Notes: generated by a model not told the origin, from the letters alone. 64,000 bases of DNA from Streptomyces antioxidans (GCF_000968685.2 NZ_LAKD02000013.1:1-64000); one strand, 5' to 3'; positions 35,563 through 44,966 are shown, numbered from the stretch's first letter. Numbers and translations are program-made.

Positions 35563-36900
35563 ATGCGTCCCACCCACGCGAAGGACCACCCCCCGACCGC
35601 GCCGCCGAGCCCGGCCGCGGTGGCGGAGACGTCCGTGGCGTCACTTCCGCGCGGGCCGGTGGTCGACGCGGGACACGGCACGACGCAGTCGCCGCCCGCG
35701 GCGAGCGGGCCGCTTCCCGCCGGGTCCGCCGAGGTGCGTCAGGTCGACGCCGACGTGCCCGGCGCCGTCGGCCGGATGCTCGACCACGTACTGGCGGAGC
35801 GCCTGCACCGCGCTCGGCGGGCGGATCCGCTGTTCGCCGGGGAACTGGCCGAACGGATGACACGCTTCACCCTGGAGGGTGGCAAGCGCACGCGCGCGCA
35901 GCTGGTGTGGTGGGCCTCGCGGGCCTGTGCCGGCCGGGATCCGGCGTCCGCGGCAGCAGCCCTGCGGATCGGAGGCGCCCTGGAACTGCTCCAGACCTGC
36001 GCGCTCGTCCACGACGACGTGATGGACCGGGCGGTGCTGCGGCGCGGCCGTCCCGCGCTGCACACGGACGTGGCCGATCGGTACGCCGACCGGGTGGGGC
36101 TCGAGCGGGCCGAGCGGTTCGGGCATTCGGCGGCAGTCCTCGCCGGGGATCTGGCGCTGGCCTGGGCTGACGACCTGGTGGCCGAAACGCCGCTGTCGCC
36201 CTGGACCGGGGTGGTGGTGCGGCGGCTGTGGGGCGACATGCGCACGGAGATGGTGGCGGGCCAGTACCTGGATGTACAGGGGCAGATCACCGCCGCGCGG
36301 TCCCCGTCCCGCGCGCTGCGCGCCGCCTGCCTGAAAAGCGCCCTGTACTCGGTGGAGCGGCCCCTCACCCTGGGGGCCGCCGTGGCGGGCGCGGACGACG
36401 CGACGCTGCGGCGGCTGCGCGACGTCGGCCGCTGTGTCGGCTTGGCGTTCCAGCTGCGCGACGACCTGGACGACGTCTTCGGCGGCCCACGGGAGACCGG
36501 CAAGGCGTGCGGCGGCGATATCCGGGAGGGCAAGCCGACCTATCTGGCCGCGGTCGCCCGTGCGCGGGCCGAAGCCGCGGGCGACGGCGCCGCGCTCGCC
36601 GTGCTCAATCGGTGGTTCGGTGACGCGGCGCTCACCGAGCGCGGTCTGGACGAGGTGCGGGACATGCTGGTCGCGACGGGGACGCGCGACACCGTGGAGA
36701 CCAAGATCGACCGGCTTGCCGCGCGAGGGCTGGGGCACTTCGACGGCGCCCTGCTCGACCCGGAGGGCACCGGCCCACTGCGCAGTCTGCTGCTCGCGGC
36801 GGCTGGGGCGCGGCCGGGCGGGGATGCCGCGGTGCCCCCGCGGCACGCGCACGATCGCCGCGGACATCAGGCCAGCGACACCGAGGGGACCGGCCGATGA
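35563..36900 (+). CDS. crtE: Geranylgeranyl diphosphate synthase CrtE, 445 aa
   Basis: Trans-prenyltransferase with the first Asp-rich motif H-D-D-V-M-D-R (D151-D155) and the second F-Q-L-R-D-D-L-D-D (D300-D304). G-G-K-R-T-R and Q-Y-L-D-V-Q-G-Q lie at the expected places. It condenses isoprenoid diphosphates to GGPP, the first committed precursor. ATG 35563 follows GGAGGGAACCAGG. The N-terminus carries a ~60-residue Pro/Ala/Ser-rich extension not typical of the enzyme, and the tail is a short basic extension. First gene of the rightward operon; its stop overlaps crtI by four bases. Confidence 0.93.
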   Translation: MRPTHAKDHPPTAPPSPAAVAETSVASLPRGPVVDAGHGTTQSPPAASGPLPAGSAEVRQVDADVPGAVGRMLDHVLAERLHRARRADPLFAGELAERMTRFTLEGGKRTRAQLVWWASRACAGRDPASAAAALRIGGALELLQTCALVHDDVMDRAVLRRGRPALHTDVADRYADRVGLERAERFGHSAAVLAGDLALAWADDLVAETPLSPWTGVVVRRLWGDMRTEMVAGQYLDVQGQITAARSPSRALRAACLKSALYSVERPLTLGAAVAGADDATLRRLRDVGRCVGLAFQLRDDLDDVFGGPRETGKACGGDIREGKPTYLAAVARARAEAAGDGAALAVLNRWFGDAALTERGLDEVRDMLVATGTRDTVETKIDRLAARGLGHFDGALLDPEGTGPLRSLLLAAAGARPGGDAAVPPRHAHDRRGHQASDTEGTGR

Positions 36901-38660
36901 CCCGCGCCCTGTCCGGCCCCACGGACCACGTGGTGGTCGTCGGCGCCGGACTCGCCGGGTTGTCGGCGGCGCTGCACCTGCTGGGCGCCGGACGCCGCGT
37001 CACCGTCGTCGAACGCGAGGACTTGCCCGGCGGCCGGGCCGGACGCCTCGACCTGGCCGGCTACCGGATCGACACCGGGCCGACCGTGCTGACCATGCCG
37101 GAGCTGGCCGACGAGGCATTCGCCGCCGTCGGCGACAGCTTGTACGAGCGGGTCCAGCTGGTCCCCCTGCACCCGGCCTATCGGGCCTGCTTCGCGGACG
37201 GCAGCAGCCTTGACGTGCACACCGGAGCGGACGCGATGGCCGCGGAGGTGGAGCGGTTCGCCGGACCGGCCGAGGCGGCAGGCTACCGGCGGCTGCGCGA
37301 CTGGCTGGAGCGGCTGTACCGGACTCAGCTGCGCCGGTTCATCGACGTCAACTTCGACTCGCCGCTCGGCCTGCTCAACGCCGACCTCGCCCGGCTGGCC
37401 GCGCTGGGCGGCTTCGGCCGCCTCGACGCCCGGATCGGCCGTTTCCTGAGCGACGAGCGGCTGCGCCGGGTGTTCTCCTTCCAGGCCCTGTACGCGGGTG
37501 TGCCCCCGGCGCGGGCGCTGGCCGCCTACGCGGTCATCGCCTACATGGACACCGTCGCCGGCGTGTACTTCCCCCGGGGCGGTATGCACGCCCTTCCGCG
37601 GGCGATGGCGGAGGCAGCCGCCGACGCGGGCGCCGAGCTGAAGTTCGGGCAACGGGTGAACCGTCTGGAGCGGTCGGGCAGGCGCGTCACGGCCGTCGTC
37701 ACCGACACCTGCCGCATCCCGTGCGACGCGGTCGTCCTCACCCCGGACCTGCACGTTGCCTACCGGCTGCTCGGCCGCCGACCACGCCGACCCCTGAAGT
37801 TGCGCCACTCACCCTCCGCGGTCGTGCTGCACGCCGGTACGGACCGCACCTGGCCCCACCTCGCCCACCACACGATTTCGTTCGGCGCGGCATGGCACAC
37901 CACGTTCGACGAACTCACCCGCGCCGGGCGGCTGATGAGCGACCCGTCGCTGCTCATCACCCGCCCCACCGCCACCGACCCCGGCCTCGCGCCGCCGGGC
38001 CGCCACCTCCACTACATCCTCGTCCCCTGTCCCAACACGGACATCGGCCCGCACGCGGCGGCCTGGTCCGACCTCGGCCCGCGCTACCGGGACACGCTGC
38101 TGCGGGAGCTGGAGCGACGCGGACTGGACGGCGTCGAAGCCGCCATGGAGGAGGAGTGCCTGATCACCCCCGCCGACTGGCACACCCAGGGGCACGCTGC
38201 CGGGACACCCTTCTCTGCCGCCCACACCTTCGCCCAGACCGGTCCGTTCCGGCCGCGCAACCTGGTGCGCGACGTGGAGAACGCGGTTCTGGCCGGCTGC
38301 GGCACCACGCCCGGCGTGGGCGTGCCGACCGTGCTGCTGTCGGGCAAGTTGGCCGCGGCCCGCGTGACCGGTGCACACACCCGCTCGCGCCCCTCTGCGA
38401 CCGCCGCCCTGCCGGGGAGTGCCTGCGCCCCGGCTCGCCCGGCTTCCTCTGCCCCGGGTGTGTTCCGGGCCGTCACCCGGGAGACGGCGTCCACCGCGCG
38501 AGCGCTTGAGGCCCCCGGCGGCTGCCCGGCCGACGCACAGGAGCCGCTGGCCTCCACACCGAAGTCCCCGGCCGCCACACTTCGGTCCCCGGCGCCGGGG
38601 AGCCCCCCAGCCGACCTCACCGACCCCATGGCCCCCGCGACCGAAGGCAGGACCCGATGA
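36897..38660 (+). CDS. crtI: Phytoene desaturase CrtI, 587 aa with a long low-complexity tail
   Basis: FAD-dependent desaturase: [14 protein letters not shown] near residue 10, [22 protein letters not shown] and a C-terminal [16 protein letters not shown]. It converts phytoene to lycopene in four steps. Catalytic homology ends near residue 500. The remaining ~85 residues are Pro/Ala/Ser/Thr-rich ([20 protein letters not shown]) and unusual for CrtI. Overlaps crtE and crtB by four bases each. Confidence 0.93.
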   Translation: MTRALSGPTDHVVVVGAGLAGLSAALHLLGAGRRVTVVEREDLPGGRAGRLDLAGYRIDTGPTVLTMPELADEAFAAVGDSLYERVQLVPLHPAYRACFADGSSLDVHTGADAMAAEVERFAGPAEAAGYRRLRDWLERLYRTQLRRFIDVNFDSPLGLLNADLARLAALGGFGRLDARIGRFLSDERLRRVFSFQALYAGVPPARALAAYAVIAYMDTVAGVYFPRGGMHALPRAMAEAAADAGAELKFGQRVNRLERSGRRVTAVVTDTCRIPCDAVVLTPDLHVAYRLLGRRPRRPLKLRHSPSAVVLHAGTDRTWPHLAHHTISFGAAWHTTFDELTRAGRLMSDPSLLITRPTATDPGLAPPGRHLHYILVPCPNTDIGPHAAAWSDLGPRYRDTLLRELERRGLDGVEAAMEEECLITPADWHTQGHAAGTPFSAAHTFAQTGPFRPRNLVRDVENAVLAGCGTTPGVGVPTVLLSGKLAAARVTGAHTRSRPSATAALPGSACAPARPASSAPGVFRAVTRETASTARALEAPGGCPADAQEPLASTPKSPAATLRSPAPGSPPADLTDPMAPATEGRTR

Positions 38661-39688
38661 CCGATCGAGAGCTCGACGCGGCCGGGATCACCGATCCGTC
38701 GCTGCGTGCCGCCTACCACCACTGCCGTGCCCTCAACGCCCGGCACGGCAAGACCTACTTCCTCGCTACCCGGCTGCTGCCCGTTGAGCGCCGACCCGCC
38801 GTGCACGCCCTGTACGGCTTCGCCCGCTGGGCCGATGACATCGTCGACTCCCTCGACCCCGGTGCCGGAGCGGAGGTGCGGGCGCGGGCGCTGAGCCGGT
38901 TCCAGGGCGAGCTGGAGGAGGGGTTGCGGCGGGGCAGCAGCGGCGAGCCGGTGGTGCACGCGCTCGCCGACACCGCCCGCCGCTACGCCATCGACCACGC
39001 CCACTTCCGGGACTTCATGACCGCTATGCGCTCCGACCTGGTCGTGACGGCCTACCCCACCTACGCCGACCTGCGCGCATATATGCAGGGCTCGGCCGCG
39101 GTGATCGGGCTCGAAATGCTGCCGGTGCTGGGCACGGTGGTGCCGCGGGAAGAGGCCGCGCCGTACGCCGCGGCGCTCGGCGTCGCCTTCCAGCTGAGCA
39201 ACTTCCTGCGAGATGTCGGCGAAGACCTGGACCGTGGGCGCGTCTACCTGCCCGCCGACCTGCTCGCCGGTCACGGCGTGGACCGGGAGCTGCTGGTCCA
39301 AAGCCGCGCGACCGGCCTCCCGGACCGCCGCATCACCGCCGCGCTCAAGGAGTTCGAGGCGCTGACCCGCGGCGTCTACCGGGCGGCGGTGCCCGGCATC
39401 GAGCTGCTCGAACCGGTGGCGCGGCCCTGCATCCGCGCTGCGACCGTCCTGTACGGCGGCATTCTGGACACCGTCGCCCGAGACGGCTACTCCGTGTTGC
39501 ACCGGCGGTCGGTGGTGCCGCGACGACGCAGGGCGGTGGTCGCCGTCGACGGGCTGGCCAGGGTGGCGGCGGCCGGGCTGTGTGCGCGGGCCGGTCTCGG
39601 GCACCGGCCGCCCGTTTTCGCCCACCCCCTGACCGCAGCCGAGCCCTCGTCGCCGATGGCCGTCCGCCCCGCCGTGGAGGCCGCGTGA
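38657..39688 (+). CDS. crtB: Phytoene synthase CrtB, 343 aa
   Basis: Squalene/phytoene synthase fold: Y-F-L-A-T-R-L-L-P, the first Asp motif A-D-D-I-V-D-S (D60-D64) and the second [15 protein letters not shown] (D186-D190). It joins two GGPP molecules head-to-head to phytoene. ATG overlaps the crtI stop, and its stop overlaps the next GTG, so four genes are translated as a chain. The C-terminal ~35 residues are a variable Ala/Val-rich tail. Normal family length is 300-345 aa. Confidence 0.93.
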   Translation: MTDRELDAAGITDPSLRAAYHHCRALNARHGKTYFLATRLLPVERRPAVHALYGFARWADDIVDSLDPGAGAEVRARALSRFQGELEEGLRRGSSGEPVVHALADTARRYAIDHAHFRDFMTAMRSDLVVTAYPTYADLRAYMQGSAAVIGLEMLPVLGTVVPREEAAPYAAALGVAFQLSNFLRDVGEDLDRGRVYLPADLLAGHGVDRELLVQSRATGLPDRRITAALKEFEALTRGVYRAAVPGIELLEPVARPCIRAATVLYGGILDTVARDGYSVLHRRSVVPRRRRAVVAVDGLARVAAAGLCARAGLGHRPPVFAHPLTAAEPSSPMAVRPAVEAA

Positions 39689-40692
39689 ACCGCCGTGCTC
39701 TGCCGCTGTCGCTGCGCCGCCACGCCACGCCCTGGGAGCGCCAGCTGCCCACCTGGCGCGAGGCGCGGCCCGCGCTGATCGCCGGGGCGTTGAAGCGGGC
39801 GCGGGCCCGTCCGTCCGGCAACTGGTACGTCGTTGGCGCCTCCGGTGCCCTGCGGGGGGACGGCAAGCTGGCGCGGACGGTGGCGGGTCAGGAGGTCGTG
39901 GTGTGGCGCGGGCCCGACGGGCGTCTCGTCGGCGGACCGGGGATCTGCCCGCACCTGGGTGCGCCGCTGCGGGACAGTCCGGTGCGCCGCGGCACGCTGG
40001 TGTGCCATTGGCACGGGCTCGCCCTGGACGGCAGCCCGTTCGCGGGCTGGTCGCCGCTGCCGGTGCACAACGACGGGGTGCTGGTGTGGGTGCGGCTGGA
40101 CACGGTGGGCGGGGAGGAGCCGCTGGACGCCCCGGTCGTACCGCGGCGGCCCGAGCTCCCGCGCGCCCTGAGAGCCGTCTACGCCGGGGTGGGTGTCTGT
40201 GAGCCGGAGGACGTGGTGGCCAACCGGCTCGATCCATGGCACGGGGCGTGGTTCCACCCTTACTCGTTCGTCGACCTGACGGTCGTGGACACGCCCGGCG
40301 TCCCGGCCTGTGCGGCGGACGACGGCGCGGTCGCCCTTACCGTCGTCGTGTCCTTCAAGGTGGCGGGTCGGCTGGTCGTGCCGGTCCGCGCCGTCTTCTC
40401 CGCGCCCGAGCCCCGTACTGTCGCCATGCACATCACCGAGGGCGAGGGCGCGGGCTCCGTCGTGGAGACCCACGCCACCCCGCTCGGTGTGGACGAGTCC
40501 GGTCACCCTCGCACCGCCGTCATCGAAGCGGTGGTCGCCGCCTCGGACCGTCGGGGCTTCGCCGCCGCCCGCCGGGCCGCGCCGCTGCTGCGCCCCCTGA
40601 TGCGCGCCGCGGCCCGGCGGCTGTGGCGGGACGACCTGGCCTACGCCGAGCGGCGCTGGCAGCTGCGGTCGACGGGCCGCTTCCCGGGCTGA
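39685..40692 (+). CDS. Rieske [2Fe-2S] protein (DUF5914-type) at the crtV position, 335 aa
   Basis: The Rieske cluster ligands are C-P-H in [10 protein letters not shown] and C-x-x-H in L-V-C-H-W-H-G near residues 92-113. The C-terminal ~180 residues form a ligand-binding-like domain with [12 protein letters not shown]. This layout is that of DUF5914 proteins found at the end of Streptomyces crtEIB operons, where the fourth gene is named crtV. GTG 39685 overlaps the crtB stop (GTGA). A redox role in carotenoid ring modification or hydroxylation is plausible but unproven. I leave the symbol blank because I cannot confirm that the published crtV encodes this family. Confidence 0.8.
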   Translation: MNRRALPLSLRRHATPWERQLPTWREARPALIAGALKRARARPSGNWYVVGASGALRGDGKLARTVAGQEVVVWRGPDGRLVGGPGICPHLGAPLRDSPVRRGTLVCHWHGLALDGSPFAGWSPLPVHNDGVLVWVRLDTVGGEEPLDAPVVPRRPELPRALRAVYAGVGVCEPEDVVANRLDPWHGAWFHPYSFVDLTVVDTPGVPACAADDGAVALTVVVSFKVAGRLVVPVRAVFSAPEPRTVAMHITEGEGAGSVVETHATPLGVDESGHPRTAVIEAVVAASDRRGFAAARRAAPLLRPLMRAAARRLWRDDLAYAERRWQLRSTGRFPG

Positions 40693-40748
40693 GCGGCGTG
40701 CGCGGCGTTCCCCCTCCGCGTGCTCGGATGCCCTGATCAGGTTATTCG

Positions 40749-40985
40749 CGGTTCGTATGCTGGCGTGCTCGATGACCGCCAACACGTACAGTCGGCCTCC
40801 GGACGAGGTGGCCGTTAGAAGGCCGCAAGCCAGCAGGGCATCGGCCCGGGGACGCAGGAAGTCGGCCCACGTGCCGCAGGCCCGCTCGGTGCCGGGGCGA
40901 TCCGGAGCGGACCGCCCCCTCTCCCTGCCGAGTTGCTGCTCCAGCACGAGCTGGTGAGCGCGTCTCAACCGATCACCGGCGAAGC
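40749..40985 (-). pseudogene. Transposase (integrase-core) fragment left of the RiPP cassette
   Basis: The minus strand reads T-W-A-D-F-L-R-P-R-A-D-A-L-L-A-C-G-L-L-T, then R-L-Y-V-L-A-V-I-E-H-A-S-I-R-T. This aligns with W-T-E-F-L-R...L-L-A-T-D-F-F-H and R-L-Y-A-L-F-A-M-E-V of the intact transposase at 22327. Start, catalytic Glu and end are missing. Apart from this fragment, the 40693-41083 gap holds no gene I can support. Confidence 0.6.
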
Positions 40986-41083
40986 CCGAATACCCCCGCT
41001 CACTGGCTCCCACGGGGCGGACGGATCTTTCGGCAAGCGCAGAGATGGCTATCCAGGTACGAAGCCATCGGCGGTCCAAAATG

Positions 41084-41119
41084 GAGGAGCCGACCCGGTG
41101 TTGGTGGGGCCGACTCCTC
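41084..41119 (-). terminator. Hairpin downstream of precursor peptide 1
   Basis: GAGGAGCCGAC (41084-41094) and GCCGACTCCTC (41109-41119) pair with two G-U-type mismatches around a 14-nt loop, 16 bp beyond the peptide stop in the minus direction. A T-tract is not evident, as is usual in Streptomyces. Confidence 0.5.
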
Positions 41120-41134
41120 TACCGGATGGTGTGG

Positions 41135-41212
41135 TCACTTGTAGACCAGGACCATTCTGTAAGGCTTGTTGGCCTTGCCCTTCGGGTCGTCGTGCACGAC
41201 ATCCTTCTTCAT
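41135..41212 (-). CDS. Candidate RiPP precursor peptide 1, 25 aa
   Basis: A tiny gene with a strong ribosome binding site (GGGGAGGTGACACC before ATG 41212). The product reads M-K-K-D-V-V-H-D-D-P-K-G-K-A-N followed by K-P-Y-R-M-V-L-V-Y-K. It lies 51 bp downstream of the DUF5825 gene on the same strand, so it is the third gene of the rSAM-DUF5825 transcript, and a hairpin follows it. The first 11 residues match the 29-aa peptide at 44877 (M-K-K-x-[VI]-V-H-x-D-P-K), and both share P-Y-R near the C-terminus. I infer a leader (about 1-15) and a core (about 16-25) rich in Val, Leu, Met and Tyr, all plausible targets for a cobalamin radical SAM C-methylase. No cysteine is present. Confidence 0.75.
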   Translation of the reverse strand: MKKDVVHDDPKGKANKPYRMVLVYK

Positions 41213-41263
41213 GGTGTCACCTCCCCTCCTCTGCACCGATACGGCCGCTCTCGCCCGCGGCCG

Positions 41264-41959
41264 TCAGATCATGATGGATTCCTCCATCCAGCGTCGGACC
41301 CGGTACGGCTGCCACCAGGCCAGTTCTCCGATCTCGCCGATCAGTTTCTCCTCCCGGAAGTCGGCCAGGGCCGACGCGGTTATGGACGAGACCGGTGCGC
41401 CGGTGGTGAGCAGTGCGATGGCCCTCTGATAGTCGGCCTCGTCAACAGTGAAGCGGCGCAGTTCGCCCCAGCGCCGGTCCCGGATCTGTACGAACCCGGG
41501 GCCCTGCCGCCAGAGGCACTTGCAGATGTAGTGCTCCTCCCGCCAGCGGTGCAGGATCTCCTCGCCGTGGGGCACCCCGAGCACGGCCCGCGGTGGGTGC
41601 AGGTGGCTGAACGGAAGCCAGCCGTCATCCGTGCCGGTCTCCGTGGTCAGGCGCACCTGCCAGTCGGTGTGGACGGCCAGTGATGTGAGGTCCCTGACCA
41701 GGCAGATCGCGTGAACGGTCCGGGCGGCCTCCGCTGAATCCGTGAAGTCGATCACGTTCGGCAACCGCACTCGCCGGGCACCGAGACCCCACAGCTGCTC
41801 TGCCGCTTCGGTCCCGGTGCCCGTCACCTCGATCTCGCCGAGAGACATGCCGGTCATTGTGCAAGCGGTTGGGTCGTGGTCCAGCCAGGCCTTGACGGTC
41901 AGTGGAAACGCCGGAGAGGCGACGTCTGTTTTCCGGGCTGGATCCTCTGGTGCCCGCAC
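41264..41959 (-). CDS. DUF5825 family protein, RiPP maturase partner, 231 aa
   Basis: The sequence L-T-V-K-A-W-L-D-H-D-P, then G-M-S-L-G-E-I-E-V-T-G and L-W-G-L-G-A-R-R-V-R-L-P, is characteristic of DUF5825 proteins, which occur beside RiPP-maturation radical SAM C-methyltransferases in actinobacteria. The C-terminal part has C-K-C-L-W-R-Q-G-P-G-F-V-Q-I-R-D-R-R, then A-I-A-L-L-T-T-G-A-P-V. No catalytic residues are known to me. GTG 41959 is chosen for the GGAGG five bases upstream. It is 86 bp downstream of the rSAM gene and 51 bp upstream of precursor 1, so it probably acts in the same complex, perhaps in peptide binding. Confidence 0.85.
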   Translation of the reverse strand: MRAPEDPARKTDVASPAFPLTVKAWLDHDPTACTMTGMSLGEIEVTGTGTEAAEQLWGLGARRVRLPNVIDFTDSAEAARTVHAICLVRDLTSLAVHTDWQVRLTTETGTDDGWLPFSHLHPPRAVLGVPHGEEILHRWREEHYICKCLWRQGPGFVQIRDRRWGELRRFTVDEADYQRAIALLTTGAPVSSITASALADFREEKLIGEIGELAWWQPYRVRRWMEESIMI

Positions 41960-42045
41960 AAGGTCCTCCAGATAGGGGCAGTGGGCGGCGTTGAGCGGTG
42001 GACAGTGGACTCGTGGGCGGTGGAGGCGTGGCCTCGGCGGACACT

Positions 42046-44016
42046 TCAGGGCCCGTCGTACGCCAGGGCCGCGGCAAGGCGGGGGCCGGTCCCCTCCTCG
42101 GCCTCGGCGTCGTCACTGACCTCCCAGTGGTCGGGACGCCGCTCGACGTTGAGGCGCAGCAGTTCCCCGTTGACCGCGCGGGGAGCGATGTGAATGTACT
42201 GACCACCGTCGGTGAAGACCAAGCCCAGGCGCAGCCAGTGCTTCAGCAGGTCGGAGACGGTGTTCTCCAGGGTCTTCTCGGCGGCTGGCCGCTCCGGAAA
42301 GTTCCGTGCCAGGTCACGGATGAGGGCAGCCGGTGTACGGGGCCGGTCGAGCAGGCGGAAGGCCGCGATTTCCAGTGGCTCGGTCAGTTCCAGCGTGTTC
42401 CAGTCGAAGGCGCGGCGTTGGTTGACCAGGACGATCCGGTCGTCCAGGTCGAGGTGGGTGAGCCGACTGGCCGGGTGTACGTCTCGCCAGGTCTGAAGCG
42501 CGTCGTCGAGGCGCTGTGCGGTCTCTTCACCGATGCCCTGGGGCTGTGATTCGAAGATGTAGGCGAGGTCGTACAGCTCTTCTTCGGGCAGGTCGTAGGT
42601 GAATCGGTAGTGCTTCTTTGCCCGGAGCTGGGAGAATCCGAGTTCTGGACGGTTGAAGTACGGGCTGAAGCGCTCGATGGTGATCGGCGAGGATGCCTCG
42701 GCCGATGGCGTCAGATGTTCCACGGCAGGTATCTGCTCAATGATCGGATCATAGTCCTGATCGCGCTCGCCCGGGAAACCCCGTAGATAGTTCCAGGCGA
42801 CGGAGAGTCCGACCTCGGCGGCGTCCCGCAGCATGCGCACGTTCTGGCACCCACTCACGCCCTTGTCCATCAGGCCGAGCACCCGGCTGTTGAGGCTTTC
42901 GATACCGGGCTGCACATGGATGATTCCGGCCTCGGCCAGGGCCCGCAACTGGCTTCTGCGCATGTTCGCCTTGATCTCGACCCGCAGCCGCAGGTCGTAT
43001 CCGCTCTCGGTGAGGCGCGGAACCAGCGACGTAAGATAGCCCATGTCGAGAATGTTGTCCACGACATACATGTCCAGTACCTGGTGTTCCCGGGCGAGCG
43101 AGATGATCTCGTCGTAGAAAGTGTCCGGGCTCTTGCTGCGGAATTCCATGAACGAGCCGTTGAGGCCGCAGAACGTGCAGTGGTGCTTCTCGCCCCACCA
43201 GCAGCCGCGGGCGCCTTCTACCACGAGCAGCGGCTCGGTCCAGTTCCGGGCGGCGGAGGCGGCGAACCGTTCGAAGTAACCGCCGTGGTCGGGCATCAGA
43301 ATGGCGCCGGGCGGCAGTGGCACGGTACTCATCGGGGTGGCGACGGAGGTCCCGTCGGCCTTACGCCAGCACAGCCCGGGAATCGCGGTCGGTGTGGCGC
43401 CGTCCCGCAGCGCGGTGAGAAGCCGAACAAAGGCCACATCGCCTTCGCCCCGTACGACATAGTCGACGAACGGGAAATTGCGGTGGGCAGCCGCCCCCTG
43501 CTCGGCGTCGCAGTTGGCGCCCCCCATGACCACCACCGTCTCCGGCGCCAGCCGCTTGATGTGTTTGGCGGCGGCCAGTGCGGCGACGTTCTGCTGGTAG
43601 GACGAGGTGAACCCGACCACGTCGGGGGCCTCGGCGACCACCCGTTCCGCCAGTTCCTCGATGAACTCCGGAGCGCTGGCGTGTAGCTCATGGGTCAGGG
43701 CCATCCGGGATTCGCTCAGTTCCTCCCGCATGGCCTCGGTGAACTCCTCGTTTTTCCACTCCGGGTCATCGTAGAGCGCGGAGGAGAAAACCCAGTCTCC
43801 GCAACCGAGGAAGTATGAGGAGAGAGCGTAGTAGTCGTATTCTTCCCGGGTGAACTCGGTCCGGCTGGTGATCCAGTCGATGTATTCGAGATTGGCATGC
43901 AGGACTTCGGCCTGAGTGCCGGGTACCTTCTCCGCCGCAGCGCGCTTGAGTATGCCCAGCGCGAGGGAGGGGGTTTCGAGTGGTGCCCATGGCATATTGA
44001 TCAGAAGTACGCGCAT
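42046..44016 (-). CDS. Cobalamin-binding radical SAM RiPP maturase (C-methyltransferase type), 656 aa
   Basis: Residues ~1-210 are a B12-binding-like Rossmann domain (M-R-V-L-L-I-N-M-P-W, V-V-M-G-G-A-N-C-D). The radical SAM core follows with C272, C280 and C283 in G-C-W-W-G-E-K-H-H-C-T-F-C, the C-x7-C-x2-C spacing of the RiPP-maturation rSAM family (TIGR03975-like), then N-I-L-D-M-G and G-I-E-S-L-N-S. The C-terminal ~140 residues look like a winged-helix/PqqD-like domain (L-E-I-A-A-F-R-L-L-D...A-A-L-I-R-D-L-A) that could bind the leader. ATG 44016 is preceded by GGGAGGCGTC; a longer frame exists but has no such site. Followed by DUF5825 and precursor 1. Expected reaction: methylation of unactivated carbons in the core peptide; target residues unknown. 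Confidence 0.9.
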   Translation of the reverse strand: MRVLLINMPWAPLETPSLALGILKRAAAEKVPGTQAEVLHANLEYIDWITSRTEFTREEYDYYALSSYFLGCGDWVFSSALYDDPEWKNEEFTEAMREELSESRMALTHELHASAPEFIEELAERVVAEAPDVVGFTSSYQQNVAALAAAKHIKRLAPETVVVMGGANCDAEQGAAAHRNFPFVDYVVRGEGDVAFVRLLTALRDGATPTAIPGLCWRKADGTSVATPMSTVPLPPGAILMPDHGGYFERFAASAARNWTEPLLVVEGARGCWWGEKHHCTFCGLNGSFMEFRSKSPDTFYDEIISLAREHQVLDMYVVDNILDMGYLTSLVPRLTESGYDLRLRVEIKANMRRSQLRALAEAGIIHVQPGIESLNSRVLGLMDKGVSGCQNVRMLRDAAEVGLSVAWNYLRGFPGERDQDYDPIIEQIPAVEHLTPSAEASSPITIERFSPYFNRPELGFSQLRAKKHYRFTYDLPEEELYDLAYIFESQPQGIGEETAQRLDDALQTWRDVHPASRLTHLDLDDRIVLVNQRRAFDWNTLELTEPLEIAAFRLLDRPRTPAALIRDLARNFPERPAAEKTLENTVSDLLKHWLRLGLVFTDGGQYIHIAPRAVNGELLRLNVERRPDHWEVSDDAEAEEGTGPRLAAALAYDGP

Positions 44017-44148
44017 GACGCCTCCCTGTGTGGTCGTCATACAGATCGGGGCGAGCGTCTTGTCGGTAGGTGCGCCGATGTCTCGGGGGGCTGACGTGTA
44101 TCCAGATGTCTCATGATCTGCTGAGCGCAACTGCTCATTTTCAGCGGG

Positions 44149-44178
44149 ACTATGCCACCAGTACTTTGGGCTGTCAAT
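44149..44178 (-). promoter_or_regulatory. Possible promoter for the rSAM operon
   Basis: On the minus strand TTGACA (44178-44173) is followed after 18 bases by CATAGT (44154-44149), about 130 bases upstream of the rSAM start. The -35 is perfect and the -10 is one base off TAnnnT. Confidence 0.4.
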
Positions 44179-44876
44179 GATTAACGCGCATTGCGGGAAG
44201 CGGCGGTGTCGCCCGTCAGCAGGGGGGCGATCAGGTGATATACCAGACGAACCCCAAACTTCCCCCCGCCTGACCGGCACCACATTGATGACCAGCCGCC
44301 GCTGCGGCCATGAAGCCGAAGGCGGAGGTAAGCGCCGCTACCGCTGGACTTTTATGCCAAACCTGTCATGGAACACCCCGTTGGGCATGTATTTGCCGGT
44401 AGGTGCTCGCCTGGGGGATGAGGAGTGTGTTCTGAGGAGCTGCGGTCTTATGTCTGGACAGGATGGTGAGACTCAGTGGACAAGGGTGGGCGAGCTGCTT
44501 CCAGTCCCGCCTTGAGCAGTTGTCCCAGTGCCAGGGGCGGCAGTCTGCGCAGGCCCGCCCCGTTCGGGGCTGCAGTTCATGGCTATTGACAGCGCCAAGT
44601 GTCAATGGGATCCTCCCGGTCGAACAAATAAACAGATGAGATCAGGGCTCTGGCATTTGCGGGTGCCTGGAACTGAAAGCCTGTCAGGCATAGCGACCGA
44701 CGGCCCGTTTGGGTGGAGTTCGTTATTTTTCCGCTGGCGTCGTGACCTCTGCTGCAACGGCCTCGCGCGTCAAGTGGAGTCAGACCCCCTACCCCTCTCC
44801 TTTCCTGCGCGAGGTGGTAAGGGGTGGCCGATTTGAGGTCATTTTCGATCACGGAGGCAAAGTGGAGGTGATGTTC
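44179..44876. other. Divergent intergenic region of the RiPP cassette
   Basis: No coding frame with good codon bias lies between the rSAM promoter and precursor 2. It contains the TTGACA/TGTCAA palindrome at 44585-44606 and the precursor-2 ribosome binding site (GGAGG at 44864-44868). Local AT content is higher than in the flanking genes, as expected of a regulatory region. Confidence 0.4.
44585..44606. promoter_or_regulatory. Inverted repeat ATTGACA-N8-TGTCAAT upstream of precursor 2
   Basis: Perfect 7-bp arms (44585-44591 and 44600-44606). The left arm doubles as a consensus -35 hexamer on the plus strand and the right arm as one on the minus strand, so it could be an operator or a divergent promoter for precursor 2 and the rSAM operon. 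Confidence 0.4.
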
Positions 44877-44966
44877 ATGAAGAAGACCATCGTTCATGGC
44901 GATCCGAAGAAGCAGGGAAGCGAGTCGTCCAAGGTCGTTTACCCCTACCGGCCGCACCAGGACTGA
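44877..44966 (+). CDS. Candidate RiPP precursor peptide 2, 29 aa
   Basis: It starts at ATG 44877 behind GGAGGTGATGTTC; an ATG six bases earlier is too close to the GGAGG. The product reads M-K-K-T-I-V-H-G-D-P-K-K-Q-G-S-E-S-S-K then V-V-Y-P-Y-R-P-H-Q-D. Identity with precursor 1 covers M-K-K, V-H, D-P-K and P-Y-R, strong agreement for peptides this small. It diverges from the rSAM operon and ends 8 bp before a near-perfect terminator, so it is a free-standing monocistronic gene. I infer a second substrate of the same maturase. The core differs: aromatic/Pro/Arg/His instead of Met-Val-Leu-Val. Confidence 0.72.
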   Translation: MKKTIVHGDPKKQGSESSKVVYPYRPHQD

